From NCBI GenBank assembly GCA_036877525.1, contig JAZGTH010000009.1:330001-394000 (forward strand): a DNA stretch of 64,000 bases, read 5' to 3'. Under the pieces are notes generated by a model. The model did not search any database and had not been told where the DNA came from. It worked only from the letters and a program-made list of their open reading frames with translations. Of the stretch, positions 26,653 through 40,100 are shown one piece after another (the stretch's first letter is position 1; every line of letters starts with the position of its first letter). Origin of the DNA: Chromobotia macracanthus. Taxonomy: Eukaryota; Chordata; Actinopteri; Cypriniformes; Botiidae. The translations under genes and the position numbers were made by a program.

Positions 26653-29600
26653 ATGGGGGGCTGTCCAGTTCAATTCGCGGCAGCAGTCTCGGATGTCAGT
26701 GACTTTTCTGAGGCAGTGTCTCTGTCTCTGTCTGCTTTGAACCGTTTTTGGCTGAAGTTACATAATTCAAGGTAATGTTTGTACAGTTTTGTAGCGCACG
26801 TTTCATTTATTGAATGTAATACAGTCTGCTTTCACATAGATATTTTTGGGTCGATATCTACAATGCCACAATGAGGTTACATGTTAATTCCTACATGCAT
26901 AAGGTATCCTAATGTACATAGCAGTATTTCACCACATTTTTTTTTTGGACACAACAAAAAAATTTTAATGGACACAAAAACAGTAGTTCTTTGTTAATTC
27001 ATATTTCATGAACTAAAGAGAACATTGACACCTTTTTAAAATTTAGAACTATATTAATAAATCTTTAAATTAGTAACCAAGATTACAAATGCATTATATA
27101 TACAATTATATATACAATAATATTGTTTCATAGGTCTCAGACAAGATGTTCCTGCCCAGAAAACCATCCTTTGGGTGAGACACCATTCTTTAGAGGTGTA
27201 TTCTATCAGTTGGCTTGAATAGAATTGGATAGGTGTCTGTATGGCATGTTTAGCAGAAGTGGTTTTGTTCTGGAGCCTACAATAACTGATGCAGAAACAG
27301 CGAAAGCTATAACCTTTAGTATACCTTAAATGTAAACATTACATTACAGCTACAACTTTGGCATGTGTTTTGCAATGTAATAAGGACAGATATATTTCCT
27401 TGTAGGTGTTTGACTTCAGGGTCAAACAAATTCAAATCTATGATTCACTTATGCTGTACACTACCATCAGCGATAATGACATGGACCTCCTCAGGTGAGA
27501 TTCAAAGTGCATACACATGTATCATGCTTTTGTAAACTACTACAACACTATGTTTATACAAAGATATTTGTACACAGTGGAAGCAGCAGGACTCAACTGT
27601 GGTGTTTTTGCGTGTTCTGTGAGTTGCTTGTGGGCTGCTTGTCTACCTCTTCAGTGCAAGCATTGTCTGCAGGTTCATCAAAGTCTGTTGTTTTATTCCC
27701 AACTAGGCAGCTGAAAATTACATCCTACATCGTGAGATCACTGAAGAGCCACTGACACTCAACCAATGCAGGACTCTCAGTCTACACCATGCTACCCAGA
27801 TTTTAAAAAATGTGAATGCGGAGGTTAGGCTCATTTCTTTATTTAAAAATCTGTCAGTAATTGGAAAACATTGTTTTTAACTAAGGTTTTTGTTACACAG
27901 GACTTTCCACATACAACAGAAGGCTAAAACTGGAAAAAAAGAAATTAAACTACAGGTAGCCAAATCAGAAATGACAGATTCCAGTAGCCATTGCCTGGCA
28001 TGGAAAATTAAGGCATGTTTGTTACAGTGAGCAACTGGAAAAACTAGGAGTGTAAAAAAAACAACTTACAAATCAGCCAAAATGTATTGATACATAAAAT
28101 ACAAAAATATAAAACAAGATCATGTATAAAAAAAACCACATTTTGAACATTATAAAAAAAACCTTTTGCACTTCTTGCAAAAACTGGCTGTATCTTCAGT
28201 GTGCAGGTATGGAGGGGGACTGGACTGCAAATGATTTCTTTTGTGGCTGCAACCTTATTGTGGATATGTAAGAATAATCTCAGGCATGTCATACCCATGG
28301 TTTAGTAGAGAGACTTGTCCAAATATTTTCATGCATTTGAACAATTAACATAAAATACAAAATGTATGTACATGGTAAGATCATGGTGTATGTTGTTAAA
28401 TGACCTGTACAGATTTACTTTAAGCAATGCATTTGTGCTAAACAGATACGACACTCTGGAGTCTGTTGGAGCAGATGACATTCTGACAGATAAAGAGATA
28501 AAGGTAATCACCTATAATCTTTTTGCAGTGAACTTTTGTGACAATTGGTATTCCTTAATTTCACGTACACTTCAGCCTGGTTAAAAAATCCCTCTACATC
28601 TAAATATACATGTAATATTTCAGGATCTGGAGAAATGTTCTGTCAAAAAGAATGTATCTATAGAGCCACAGAGGATATTATCCATCCCTAATACTACAGT
28701 AAACATTATACCATATTCAATGACGTGAAGGTATGTGGAGTGTTCTTACCGTCATACCAAACATTTCTGTTACAAGATATTTAATTGATTAAACTGGTAT
28801 AAACATATAATGTGTATATAGAACACAGTACAATAAATTTAAATGTCAACCTTTCAATACACAGATAATACAAACCAAGTAAAATCAGATAAAGTCAATT
28901 TAATTAAAACATTGTCAAATCAAAACTGGAGTTACATCAGGGCACTCTAAATATATAGCTGGTCCGCACTCTTTACAGTATTACTTACAGAGACCCCATT
29001 AGCAAGAATTTGATAACAGTGGCAAGAAAAACTCAAAATAAGACAGACTGGGTGGGTGGCTGTCCCTCTTGAGAGAGAGCTGTGGGAAAGAAACACAGCA
29101 TATATCTTGTTAACACAGTTTTGCTGGTACTGAAATGTTTATAAAGATTTTGAAACTAATGTATGTATTTGGTAGAAAGATTTCATTGGGAAGGGCAGTG
29201 CTGGTGGACAGAAGAAATTACAAGACTTGCAGATGCATTATAGGACATTAGACAGAGAGAGAAATAGATGGATAAAAGCTCATCATACCAAGTCACATCT
29301 TTCAAATTTCACACGATATTTTGTACTGTTAATGTACTCTGTAAGAATGGTTTTTACAGCAGTTTTTCTATTTTTATTCTTTACTTGTTACCTCAGACTG
29401 AACAGATGTTCAGACTCCAGTGCCTGGAAAACTCCTTTCAGTGACTGGAACTGTAGCTGAGAAGCAGCAGTTTATTACAGATGTGATTTTGCCTGAGGTG
29501 AGCTATTGAGGACATATATGACATTAACAATTAAAGACTTTTATTAACAACAAAACCATTAAACGAGTAATACAAGTGTGAATATATTTCAATAATAATT

Positions 29601-30556
29601 TGGAGAACATGTATTGGAAAACATCACAAAAAAATGAAAGCATGACTTTACACTCTCTAATCGCTAGCTTCTAAACTACAGTACTTAAGTACAAGTAGTA
29701 ATTTATGTGAAAACTAAGAGTAAAACCTTAAATGTAGATAATGCTGTAAACTGTCACATTACTATTTTTTATGTATTTTTTATAGGTCTTCATTCACTGG
29801 CTGCAAAGCAACTTTAACATTTGTAGATACTCATTTGACATTTGTGCTGAATCAGTGCTTGTCCACACCTTTCCAAGGAAAGAAAACATACAGAACATAT
29901 ATGTGTATTATGTATGTATATTATCATTAAATCCATGTGTTGTTTGTTGATTAATCATAAAACAATACAGTGTCAATTCACTAAATAAAATAAAGCAGCT
30001 TTTGTGCACTAGGACATATTCAGGAACCGTGAAGTAAGCTCTGGCTAAACATTTAGTTTTTGTTTTAGAGATTTTGTTTGTTTTAATAGATGTACTTATA
30101 AGGTAAATCTGATAAAGATCTGAATGGAATCCCTTACTGTTAGTGTTCATTCAGTCACTTGCCCAAAACAGGGATTTGAATTTATGGTGTTTATGACAAA
30201 TGTTGATAGGCAGTGTTCTCTATCACAAAAGAAAATGTATTTCTTATTGTGCTGAACGTTCTACAAGCTTGATGCATTAGTTGATAACATCAGAATACAC
30301 CAAGTACTTCTTTAACTTCTTCTAAATGCATCTAACAACACTGAATTTGAACATTTCCCAGTGCCCTTTCCATAGAGATCGATTAAAAGCTCTAGAGCAA
30401 CTGCAGAGCTGGATGGATGAATTCAATGAGAGTTCTCCAGGAGAGAACTTTAACACTTTTACATTTGTGTTTCAGAAAAAGGACTTTGAGATGTTCTGCC
30501 AAGAGATTCTGGATAGAAGGAAGTTTAGAGTTTCTGCTAGATCTGAAGAAGATTAA
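26653..30556 (+). pseudogene. Unrecognised multi-exon gene or unprocessed pseudogene
   Basis: A series of exon-like ORFs with consensus splice sites: 26653-26772 (ATG; MGGCPVQFAAAVSDV), 27408-27494 (VFDFRVKQIQIYDSL), about 27707-27824 (ENYILHREITEEPLTLNQ), about 27901-27956 (LSTYNRRLKLEKKKLNY), 28446-28503 (YDTLESVGADDILTD), 28624-28730 (DLEKCSVKKNVSIEP ... HYTIFNDVK), from 29176 (KDFIGKGSAGGQKKL), 29412-29496 (VQTPVPGKLLSVTGTV), from 29788 (VFIHWLQSNFNICRYSFD), and a last exon about 30360-30556 (HRDRLKALEQLQSWMDEF ... stop TAA). The frame is not continuous. The exons at 27.7 and 27.9 kb disagree by one base, and the exon at 28.6 kb needs a one-base shift between IPNTT and KHYTIFND to avoid a TGA. 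A real promoter lies upstream. Either an old, decaying gene or an intact gene with sequence errors; I do not recognise the family. Confidence 0.45.
29660..29745. repeat. MITE fragment (AGTACTTAAGTA-type)
   Basis: ACTACAGTACTTAAGTACAA then GTAGTAATTTA...AAGAGTAAAACC, related in word content to 6706-6845. Confidence 0.35.
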
Positions 30557-30599
30557 ATCCTCGTAAAGCTGTACCACTGTACAGAATGTTGACATATTG

Positions 30600-31890
30600 A
30601 TTAATATTACACATTGTATAATTTTAATAAAGAAATAATAATAAAAGTGTAAGCAACAACAGCCGAATAGTGATTTCATTGCTGTGACCTATGTAATGCA
30701 CTTTCTTATAAATTCACACAAACAGACACACACGTACTTTTTTCAAAAGACAAATGATTTATTATTGTGCAGTACAAACATCAGGCAGCGGGTCGGGCGA
30801 CTTAAGGCCTTGTTTAGTATCTTCGCAGCAAAACCAAAACAATAATGACAAGACCGGAGAAGTAAAGGGCATTGAATTAATACAGTAATGTATATTTTAT
30901 AAAATGTATAGTTTTTACAGTACTACATTAACCTTCATTTATGTAACTGGTCACCAGTAACCATGGTAGCCATCCATAAACGTCACCTATAAAAAACAAC
31001 TATTCATGTACAGCCTATATGTAGTTTTATTTATACATATATTACCTAACGTGACCTCGATCTGTGTAACTGGTCACCCACTAAGAGAAAACACTGACCG
31101 TCGGTACAAAGTGACTGACAGCGGACACTGACAGCGTGAACTGCCGCAGAGAATTCGTGGAAGAGCCACCAGTAGCTGCAGCGGCTGGAGAACGAGTGAA
31201 CAGAACGAGGAGCTGTGAACATGTTCCGGTTCTGACTGATGAAGTGAAAGTCAAGTTAAGTGGTTTACTGTCATTTCAACCGTATACAAGTACATAGTAA
31301 ACGACACAACATTTCTCCAGGATCAAGTGCTACACAAACACAGAACAACACAGAACTACAAGACTACATCATTTATACCTGAAGTGCACAAGTACAATGA
31401 CACTGGGACAGACAATGGACGTGTAAGTCCCAGTGCAGCGCCGACCAGCACACAGTTCTGTTCCAGAGTGATCCTAGTGATAATAAAATAACATAAGTGT
31501 AAACAAGATTATGTACACTATAAGTATTTAGCGGCAAAAATTATTTAACGTGCAAAACAACGGAGGATGCACATTTGTGTGTGTGTGTGTGTGTGTATGT
31601 ATGGGTGTTCCTTTAGTCCAGTTTCTGCGTTTTCAGGAGTCACATATTTGTCAGATATGGTGGCCCATACCCGAAATGTGACCTCTGCATTTACCCATCG
31701 CTGGTGAGGAGCAGTTGGGGGTTAGGTGCCTTACTTCAGTTGCTACCTGCCAGCGCTGGAATCAAACCAGCAACCTTCTATAATTTAAATGATAAAGGTC
31801 TATAACACGCTCCTATAAATAACACAGCAAATAATATTATATTATAATTATAAATAATTGCCGTTATGTGATTTAGAAAGTTATTTAATA
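30600..31890. other. Intergenic, upstream of mapk8
   Basis: Contains a (TG)n at 31577-31600 and a SINE fragment at 31641-31780. The stretch 31090-31260 is somewhat CpG-richer but I see no supported gene. Confidence 0.5.
31641..31780 (-). repeat. tRNA-derived SINE, truncated, minus orientation
   Basis: Reverse complement runs GTTTGATTCCAGCGCTGGCA, then ...GGCACCTAACCCCCAACTGC..., then GGTAAATGCAGAGGTCACAT, the same order as the SINE at 39106-39310. Confidence 0.7.
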
Positions 31891-31899
31891 GCAGTAATC

Positions 31900-32230
31900 G
31901 ATTAACCTCCTGAAACAAGCGACTTTGAAGCGTCAACTTGTGACCTTGATGACGTCGGGTAGAACGCAGAAATAGTTTACGTCACTGCCACGCAAAGATG
32001 AAGTGACGTGGTACGCAAGTGTCCGCAGCTCGAGGCCTGCCAGTGGACGGAAGAGTGTGCCTGGAGTTGAAAACAAGACGAATGCACCGACCTGCCGTGT
32101 GTGCTGAGAAGGGATCGGTCCGTTTCTCAGCCTCCTATAACAGTCTGATATCGCTTACGGAGGGTAGGGGCACATTTCCAGTTTCAGCGCTGTTGTTGTG
32201 AAGGTGGATTGTGGGGGAGGGTAATTCACC
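31900..32230 (+). promoter_or_regulatory. mapk8 promoter / 5' UTR region with three CRE/ATF-like sites
   Basis: Three TGACGT-type sites within about 60 bp: TGACGTCG 31950-31957, TTACGTCA 31977-31984, TGACGTGG 32004-32011, in a CpG-raised stretch without a TATA box. It lies about 2 kb before the first mapk8 coding exon, so a non-coding first exon is expected here (inferred; its donor was not fixed). Confidence 0.55.
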
Positions 32231-34124
32231 ACGTTACATACTGTTGACTAGCTGGTTAGCTGAAGACTAAACGTCTCGTAATGCGCTTTATTTGGTAGCG
32301 ATGCTTGTTAAGCGTTTACAGGATTGTGTTATGTGCACTTACTGACACATGAACTGATGCAGTGTTTGTACCATGATATAGTGCTGGTGTCATATAATAA
32401 CATAGCTGAATGTTTCTTGTATTCTAAAGTTTACACCATTCAGTTTACACAGTACATTATGGAGTACTATGGGATGTGTATGAGGTGTGTATGGTGATGG
32501 TATAGTGTTTATTCTTGGTACTTATATTCTGTCCTAATGACGTGATTGTCAGGTTGAGGTTGCTAATGATCAACGCTGACATTGACTTGGTCCCAAGTTA
32601 GCTGCCTACCCTGACAGTGTTTTTTCTGGCTATGACAACCAAAAGATTTTTACATATAGTTGTTGTGTTCCTCCATATTTGTTTTTGAGCTTTGAGCTCA
32701 TGGATTGTCTGTCACTGTGTTATCTAGTGAAGAGTTTGATCAGTGTAATGTACTGGACAGAGGCGTCAGAATCAGATCAGAGAAACTGAAGTCACTGGAT
32801 ATGGATGGTGGTGTGAGCTATTGAATTCAGATCATAACGTTCAGTGCTGTCAGAGGGTCATGACAGTGGCTGGAATTTGTTGGGGCGCGGTTCTCTCTCA
32901 GTATTATTTTAGGAGATGATTGACACTTTTCATTCTCATTTATACAAAAGAATGCAGTGTTTAATACAAAGTGTCCGAATACGAACAGAAATAATCGCCC
33001 CGCCCATTTGTGTTATTTATATAAGCCCAAGATGCATGTACTGGTGCATGCACTGCAAGTGACTGTAGAATACGTTACATACAGGTAAAATAACTTAGTA
33101 CAGTAGAATAACACGTGTGATAAGCCACAGAGTAATGTCATGAGTATTAGTATTGACTGTCTACTACACTGGATGAAAACAACTGTTTTTTATTTATTTT
33201 GCAATTCTTTTTTACAACAATAGGGATGCACTGAAATTTTGGCCACTAAAGATTTTCTGCTGAAATGTTATTTGCTTGATCTGAAAGAGAAAATGGGCCA
33301 AATGTCAATGCTGAGACTAGAAACTGAGCACTAATTGAACAGGTCCAGTAACTAAAACTTTGACATGGGAAAAACCAGCACATACATGAAAACTCTTCAA
33401 ATTAAATGATTTCTAATATGAATGCTGGCAGCTGCTGATAAAATTATGTCAGGAAAAGCATTTCACGCTTGTAGCTGATGAGATATACATCAAGAAATTC
33501 AGATAAATAACAAGCACAACTGGATACATATTATTGTAGAAATACAAACACAGTTATGTTTGCAGTTACTATCTGTGTATGCATTATTTGTGACATAATA
33601 CACATAATACTTCAATACAACACATTTGAGTTCACATGTAACACATTTCAGGTACAAGCTGCAGACGTCTTTGACACTGGCTGATTGATAAAGATAATTA
33701 TCTGAGACAGTGAGAGACACTAAGAGACTAACGCATGATTTCATTCTGCAGATTTGCTGGTTGCCTATTATCCAAGAGTTCCTTCGAGGTCCAGTTCTGT
33801 GCACAATGTTCATATTATCAACAGCCTGCATGTTATTGTTCATTTATACAAATCGAAAGAAACTGGGTTAATTACTTTTTAGCATTGTTAATTTTCAGCA
33901 CCATAGAAGTTTTCATGAGTTTTCCAGAACAAATTCACTACATTGGTCTAGAAAATAAAAAGAGTTGGAAAACATGATGCTGGTTTTCAGACTGTTTGTT
34001 GTGTGTTGTCAAGTCCACACCCAAGATCTATTGACAGAAGTTGTCTTTGCTCTTTTGTCTTTTTAGATTTTTGAAGGTGAAGGTTTTAGTGAATGCTCAA
34101 GACACAGTAAATACCATTTTCATC

Positions 34125-37100
34125 ATGAACAGGAATAAGCGTGAGAAAGAGTATTACAGCATAGATGTAGGAGATTCAACTTTTACTGTTTTGAAACGCT
34201 ATCAGAATTTAAGACCTATTGGCTCTGGCGCACAAGGCATCGTCTGGTAAGTTGAACACATTTAATCTGTCTGAACAACCTGAAAAATATGAACAGAAAA
34301 TATATGAGAAAATAGAGTATGAGGAATGAAAGCTTTCTTTTGTTTTTTAGTTCTGCGTACGACCACATCCTAGAACGAAATGTTGCAATTAAGAAGCTCA
34401 GCCGACCCTTTCAAAACCAAACCCATGCCAAGCGGGCCTACAGGGAACTGGTCCTTATGAAATGTGTCAACCACAAAAATGTAAGACATGTTTTCTTGTC
34501 ATTATGTCTTTATCTATGTGATTATGTTTGTAAATGTTAATGTATTCTGTTTTAGTTTATGTAGTTATAATCAATTATAGGATTATAATTATATTTCATC
34601 TTTTTTGTTATAACCTTTAAACAAGAAAAACAACAGAATTCTGAATATCAACACAGACAAAAACTGTAGTGAGGCAAAATGCTTCTTTGCACATCCATTG
34701 TTCACTATGCTTTTATTTTACAGATAATTGGTTTATTAAATGTGTTCACACCACAGAAGACACTTGAAGAATTCCAGGATGTGTAAGTTATCTCTGCTGT
34801 GTTTGAAAATGTGTTAATGCAAATGTTATGTGCTCCAAGACATACAAGAAGGTAATTGATGGATTTGCACAGTGTAGAAGCTAATATGATTTTTTGAAGT
34901 TTTTATTGTCTACATACAGTTGAAGTCTGTAACATTTTAAATGTAAATAAATGTATTTTCTAAATCAGTTGTTTCTGTGTGCCTCTGTATGTGTGTGTAT
35001 TGTTTATATTTAGCTAAGGTCACCGTTTTTATTTGTGTGTGTTAAATTGTACCTGCAGTTATCTGGTTATGGAGCTCATGGATGCGAACCTCTGCCAGGT
35101 GATTCAGATGGAGCTGGACCATGAGAGACTCTCCTACCTGCTTTATCAGATGCTGTGTGGCATCAAACACCTGCATGCTGCCGGCATCATACACAGGGTA
35201 CAGACACACACACAAACCCCCCAGGCAGTCAACCACATCAGCAGCAGCCTCAATACTTTGCTTTAAAGTGCTTTTTAATTAAATTGAACTATTTTGTTTC
35301 AATACTTTTAGGCATGAATGTTGTCTTAAAGTTTGGCCAAAATTATGTATCTTAAGGCACCATAATTTTTCCACCTAGGTGGAACAGCCTTTGTATTCTA
35401 GTGCACCTATAAGTGCATCTTCAAATGTTGCCTAGATGGGTAGGTTACAAACATAGAATATATGCACATCTAAATGTTACCAAAGCATACAGTACAGATA
35501 CCTACTGGCGACTTGGTGAAGATGGATTTGCAGACCTGCTTGTAGAAAGCATAGACTGTCTGCTTTTAATTTTGGATGAAGTTTCACCAAATCTCTGAAA
35601 TCTTGAAAAATCTCCCGGCTGACCTTTCTTCCTCCAATCCTCCTCTCTTCCCAGGATCTGAAACCAAGTAACATAGTAGTGAAATCTGACTGCACTCTGA
35701 AGATCCTTGACTTCGGCCTGGCCCGGACGGCCGCCACCGGACTCCTCATGACACCTTATGTGGTGACACGCTACTACCGTGCCCCCGAGGTCATTCTGGG
35801 CATGGGTTACCAAGCCAATGGTTAGTGCTAACCTGAAGTTCTGCCACTGTTTTATTACTGCTTTGCAGCATGCCCACAGAATGGGTTCCACATGTCCCTG
35901 CAAACACCCCCACCACACCATTCTGCAGAAGAGAAGTGGACCCTGGTCATATAGTCTGCTGATGTTTTAATGTTTCCGAGGGATTCTTTGTTTAGAGGAT
36001 CTGGTTTTAAAGTCATGTATGCATGCCCAAGCGCACTGGATATGTTTGCCTGTAGTACTGAGCATTTTCCCACTACAGATGGAGGTTGCATGCACTACAG
36101 ATGAAGGTAGCCATTCTGCACCATTCTTACTTGTCTAAACCTTGCCGGGGAGCGAAAGTGGTTCACTGCAGTGTGAAAATCTCAAATCAATTGTGAGGCG
36201 AAAGATGCTGATGATGCACTGAGGACAAGCTGGCAATGGTCAAGCTTTTCTAAAACTCAACACAAGGCTGCCTTGTTTGCTTTGCTTATGTTTTCTCTGT
36301 TTTCTTTGTGCTACACGGGTGTAGTGGATATTTGGGCTGTTGGCTGTATTATGGCAGAGATGGTGCGGCACAAAATCCTTTTTCCAGGGAGAGATTGTAT
36401 CCTTGTTTGGCCTCTAGTTTTTTTGCATTTTGCTTTGATTTTGTGCAGTATGTCACTGAATGGATCTTGCTTTGTTACTCTGAAAATGAGTTGGTCTTGT
36501 GCAGGTTATTGGATGTAATGGTCACATAATGCTAATAGGCAGCAGTATTTGCCTGAGAAATGCCAGTAGCCGTGCCAGTAGCTGCACACAAGCGTCTGCA
36601 TGTTATTCGTCACTCGTATTGCATCCACATCAATGCACTCTGTTGTTTGTTTGTCTTATGATGTATGTGTGTGTGTGTTAGCATGCCATGTCCTCTGTGG
36701 AATTTTGTGGCATTTTAATTTGCTTTTCATTTCATTTTTCAGTTGATGTCTGGTCTGTTGGCTGCATCATGGCTGAAATGGTCAGAGGTAGTGTGTTGTT
36801 TCCTGGCACAGACCGTATCCTTACCTGGTTCTCTTTACTCTTCTTTTGTGTGTTTTCTTATGTTTTGTGTATTTATTGCTGCTGTTTGTTTGTTTGTTTT
36901 TTTTACCCTTGATCTATTTTTTTAATTGATGGACAATCATTTGAAACAAATAAGTAGTTTCTACAGAGTAGTTGGTGTGTAAGAAAAAGATTTTCGACTT
37001 AATGAGATCTCTAGATCTTAAAATCTAAAATCAAAACATCAGATCTCATTGATTTTTGCATGTCTTGTGAATAGATGTCACATGATATTTAATTACAAGA

Positions 37101-40100
37101 GCCAATGAGATTTAACATTTTGCTGCCATTTATTATTTGAGCAGTGAATGTGTGTTTGATCACATCAGTAATGATCAGTTCTGATGCTTTTTCTCTCTCA
37201 TGAGGACATAATAATTAGTGACATAATGACGATCATGTCTTTTAACATGATGTCATGTTAAAAGACAAAGTTATTCAATGCTGGAGTCACTCTTAAATGA
37301 ATAAAGAGGGTAATTTGTAAGACAAGTGTGTCTGCAGAAGAGCATTGTTAAAAAGTGTAAGATTTTATTTAGATTTGTTATTTTAACTTTATTCAGGGTA
37401 CTTTAGTCATTTTCTTAATTTGTCATGACAGATGTTTGCATCATGACAACTTTAAAAAAATTTGCCACAATGTTTAAGTGGTTTTAAATAAACAGTACAC
37501 AGTGTTAGTAGAGTTTGTGATTATGCTTGGTCTTTCTTTGATGCTGTTAAAACCACCTCAACAAACCTGTAGCCCTTTCTTTAAATAATAGTAAATCATT
37601 TTAAATTGCAAATTTGTTCAGAAAACTCGTGCAGCCCTAGCTGAAAGTAAAGGATATGTGTATGTGACTACCATCTAAAGCAACAAAGAGAGTTTCCTGT
37701 CAGTGAGTTTCCTAAGCATGTAATCTGAAGATATTGACCAGTGGAACAAGGTGATCGAGCAACTGGGCACACCATCTCAGGAATTCATGATGAAGCTGAA
37801 CCAGTCTGTGAGGACCTATGTGGAAAACAGGCCCCGCTACGCTGGCTACAGCTTTGAGAAGCTCTTCCCAGATGTGCTTTTTCCCGCAGACAACGATCAC
37901 AACAAACTAAAAGGTGAGAGATCCATTCTTCAGTACCAGACAAAGTATCTTCATCTCTCGTCTTTCATTCACAGGTGTATCTGTGGCCCCTCCCACTAAT
38001 ACGAGGTGCAACAAGTACTGTAGCAATGACTGAATAGCTAAATTAAAGACACTTGGTTATTTACAAGCACCTCACTGTGCCCTTCCACTCCATGTGTTTC
38101 AGTAGGAAAATGGGCACACGAGGGGAAACTGTTGGTTAAACCATTTCATCATAGTTATCAGCAGTGGAAATGTTTCTGTAAAAATATTCAATTCATAGAC
38201 TTGCTTTGCAGAAGTTTCACTGTGGCTTTTTAAAGCACATTTTCTTGTGCTCATGGATAAAATTGGAAGTATGCTAAGCTAATCGAAGTATGGTAGCACA
38301 GTGAATTCTGTTAGTATTTGTGTTTAGATTTATACTGTTTCACGTCATTGTTGTATGTCTGTATTTATGTAGCACCGTGGTCCTGTGAGGCACGACATTT
38401 CGTTCCACTGTATGTCCCCACATATAGCGGAATGACAATAAAGCTCAACTTGACTTGACTTGACTTGAATTTCCTCTCAATTCAGTTTCTGATTTAAATG
38501 CAATTTTTTTGCAGCAAGCCAGGCACGAGACTTGTTATCCAAAATGCTGGTAATAGATGCATCTAAAAGAATCTCTGTGGACGAGGCCCTTCAGCACCCC
38601 TACATCAACGTGTGGTACGATCCATCAGAAGTGGAAGCAGTAAGTGGTTCAGTGTTGATTTTCTTTATAGTTTAGATGAGACAGGAAACTCTTTCTGATT
38701 GACATTTATCCTTTTTCAGCCGCCACCGGTGATCACAGATAAACAGCTGGATGAGAGAGAACACACGGTTGAAGAGTGGAAAGGTATTTCTGTGTTGTTG
38801 TTTGTAGTCATCAGTATTTATTTAGTGCTGGTTTGCAGTGTGTTTACAACTCTAATGTGTGTGCACTGTGAGGACAAATTCAGAGTATGGGACAATATAT
38901 TTTGCCTGCATGTCTCTTCCTCTTCTTTCTTTTTCTTCTTTTCTCTTCTTCTTCCTCTAATGTCGAGTGATGGTGTCTGGCTCACAGTGAAGGGAATGTT
39001 AGTATGTAACTATATGGCATTTGGATTTGTCCTTACATAAATGACTGTTAACAGCCAAACCTGTTCATTAGGAAGTAAAGTTGTAAAGTCTCTGTAAAGT
39101 TGTGGCCTACTGGGGCTTGTAATCAGAAGGTTTCTGGTTCAACTCCAGTTTCATCAGAAAGCAACTGAAGTGCCCAAGGGGCAAGGCACCTAACCCCCGA
39201 TTGCTCCCTGGGCGCAGGATGTGTGTATTCACTCATCACCAGTAATGGGTTAAATGCAGAGGTCATGTTTTGGGTATGGACCACCATATCTGCCAAATGT
39301 CACTTTCACTAAAGGAGCTAAATATACAACATAATTTCTGTAAAGCAATGCTGTTTCCTCTATTTAGTAATTCAGAAATGTAATGTATCCACACGCACTT
39401 TAATTAGATGTTTGAAGGTCTGGTTAGCCGAGCACAGGGTGTTTTTGTCTTTAAGGGCAGTTCATCTGTGGAAGTGTTTATTAGTTCTGCACTCAAGTGT
39501 CAAAGTGTCCTGACATTATCTCAGCAACGTCTCATATTTGTGTTCCTGTTCCCTGATCAGAGCTGATATATAAAGAAGTGCTGGACTGGGAAGAGCGGAC
39601 AAAAAATGGGGTGATCCGTGGACAGCCGGCCTCGCTAGGTTAGTTTCATACTTGATTTAACCAACACTTCATTAGGCTTCTCACACTATGGTATACAGTG
39701 TGGTATACAGAAACAGTGCGGTATACAGAAACAGTGCAGTGCAAGAAAACAGGGTTAGGACAAAAGACAGCATTAATTATTAGGTCACGTTTGTTGTGTG
39801 CTGTACTTGTTTATTACTCGTCCTCACATCATTGCATTTGACCATGAGATCCAAAGATGTCAATATGTAAAAAAGGTTTTCAATTAACAAATCCTTCCAA
39901 AAGTTTATAAAAATGTGGATTCCCTGCCCTAGGTGGTCAGGTTTCATTATGGGTAAGATATGAACAGGGTGAAACATAACCCAGGATTATGTTACCTGGG
40001 GTTTAAACACTGGGCTAATCATTTCAAGTGTGAACATTCAAAGCCCAACATATCTTTCACATTGCTTTCAGCAGTAGCTGTCTAACAGAAACTGGATGTA

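Noticed and set aside
27517..27714. Peptide with NCGVFACSVS, resembling the active-site Cys region of Ulp1/SENP proteases
   Set aside because: Only a short match inside what is otherwise an intron of the 26-30 kb gene; no His/Asp partners or further protease sequence in phase.
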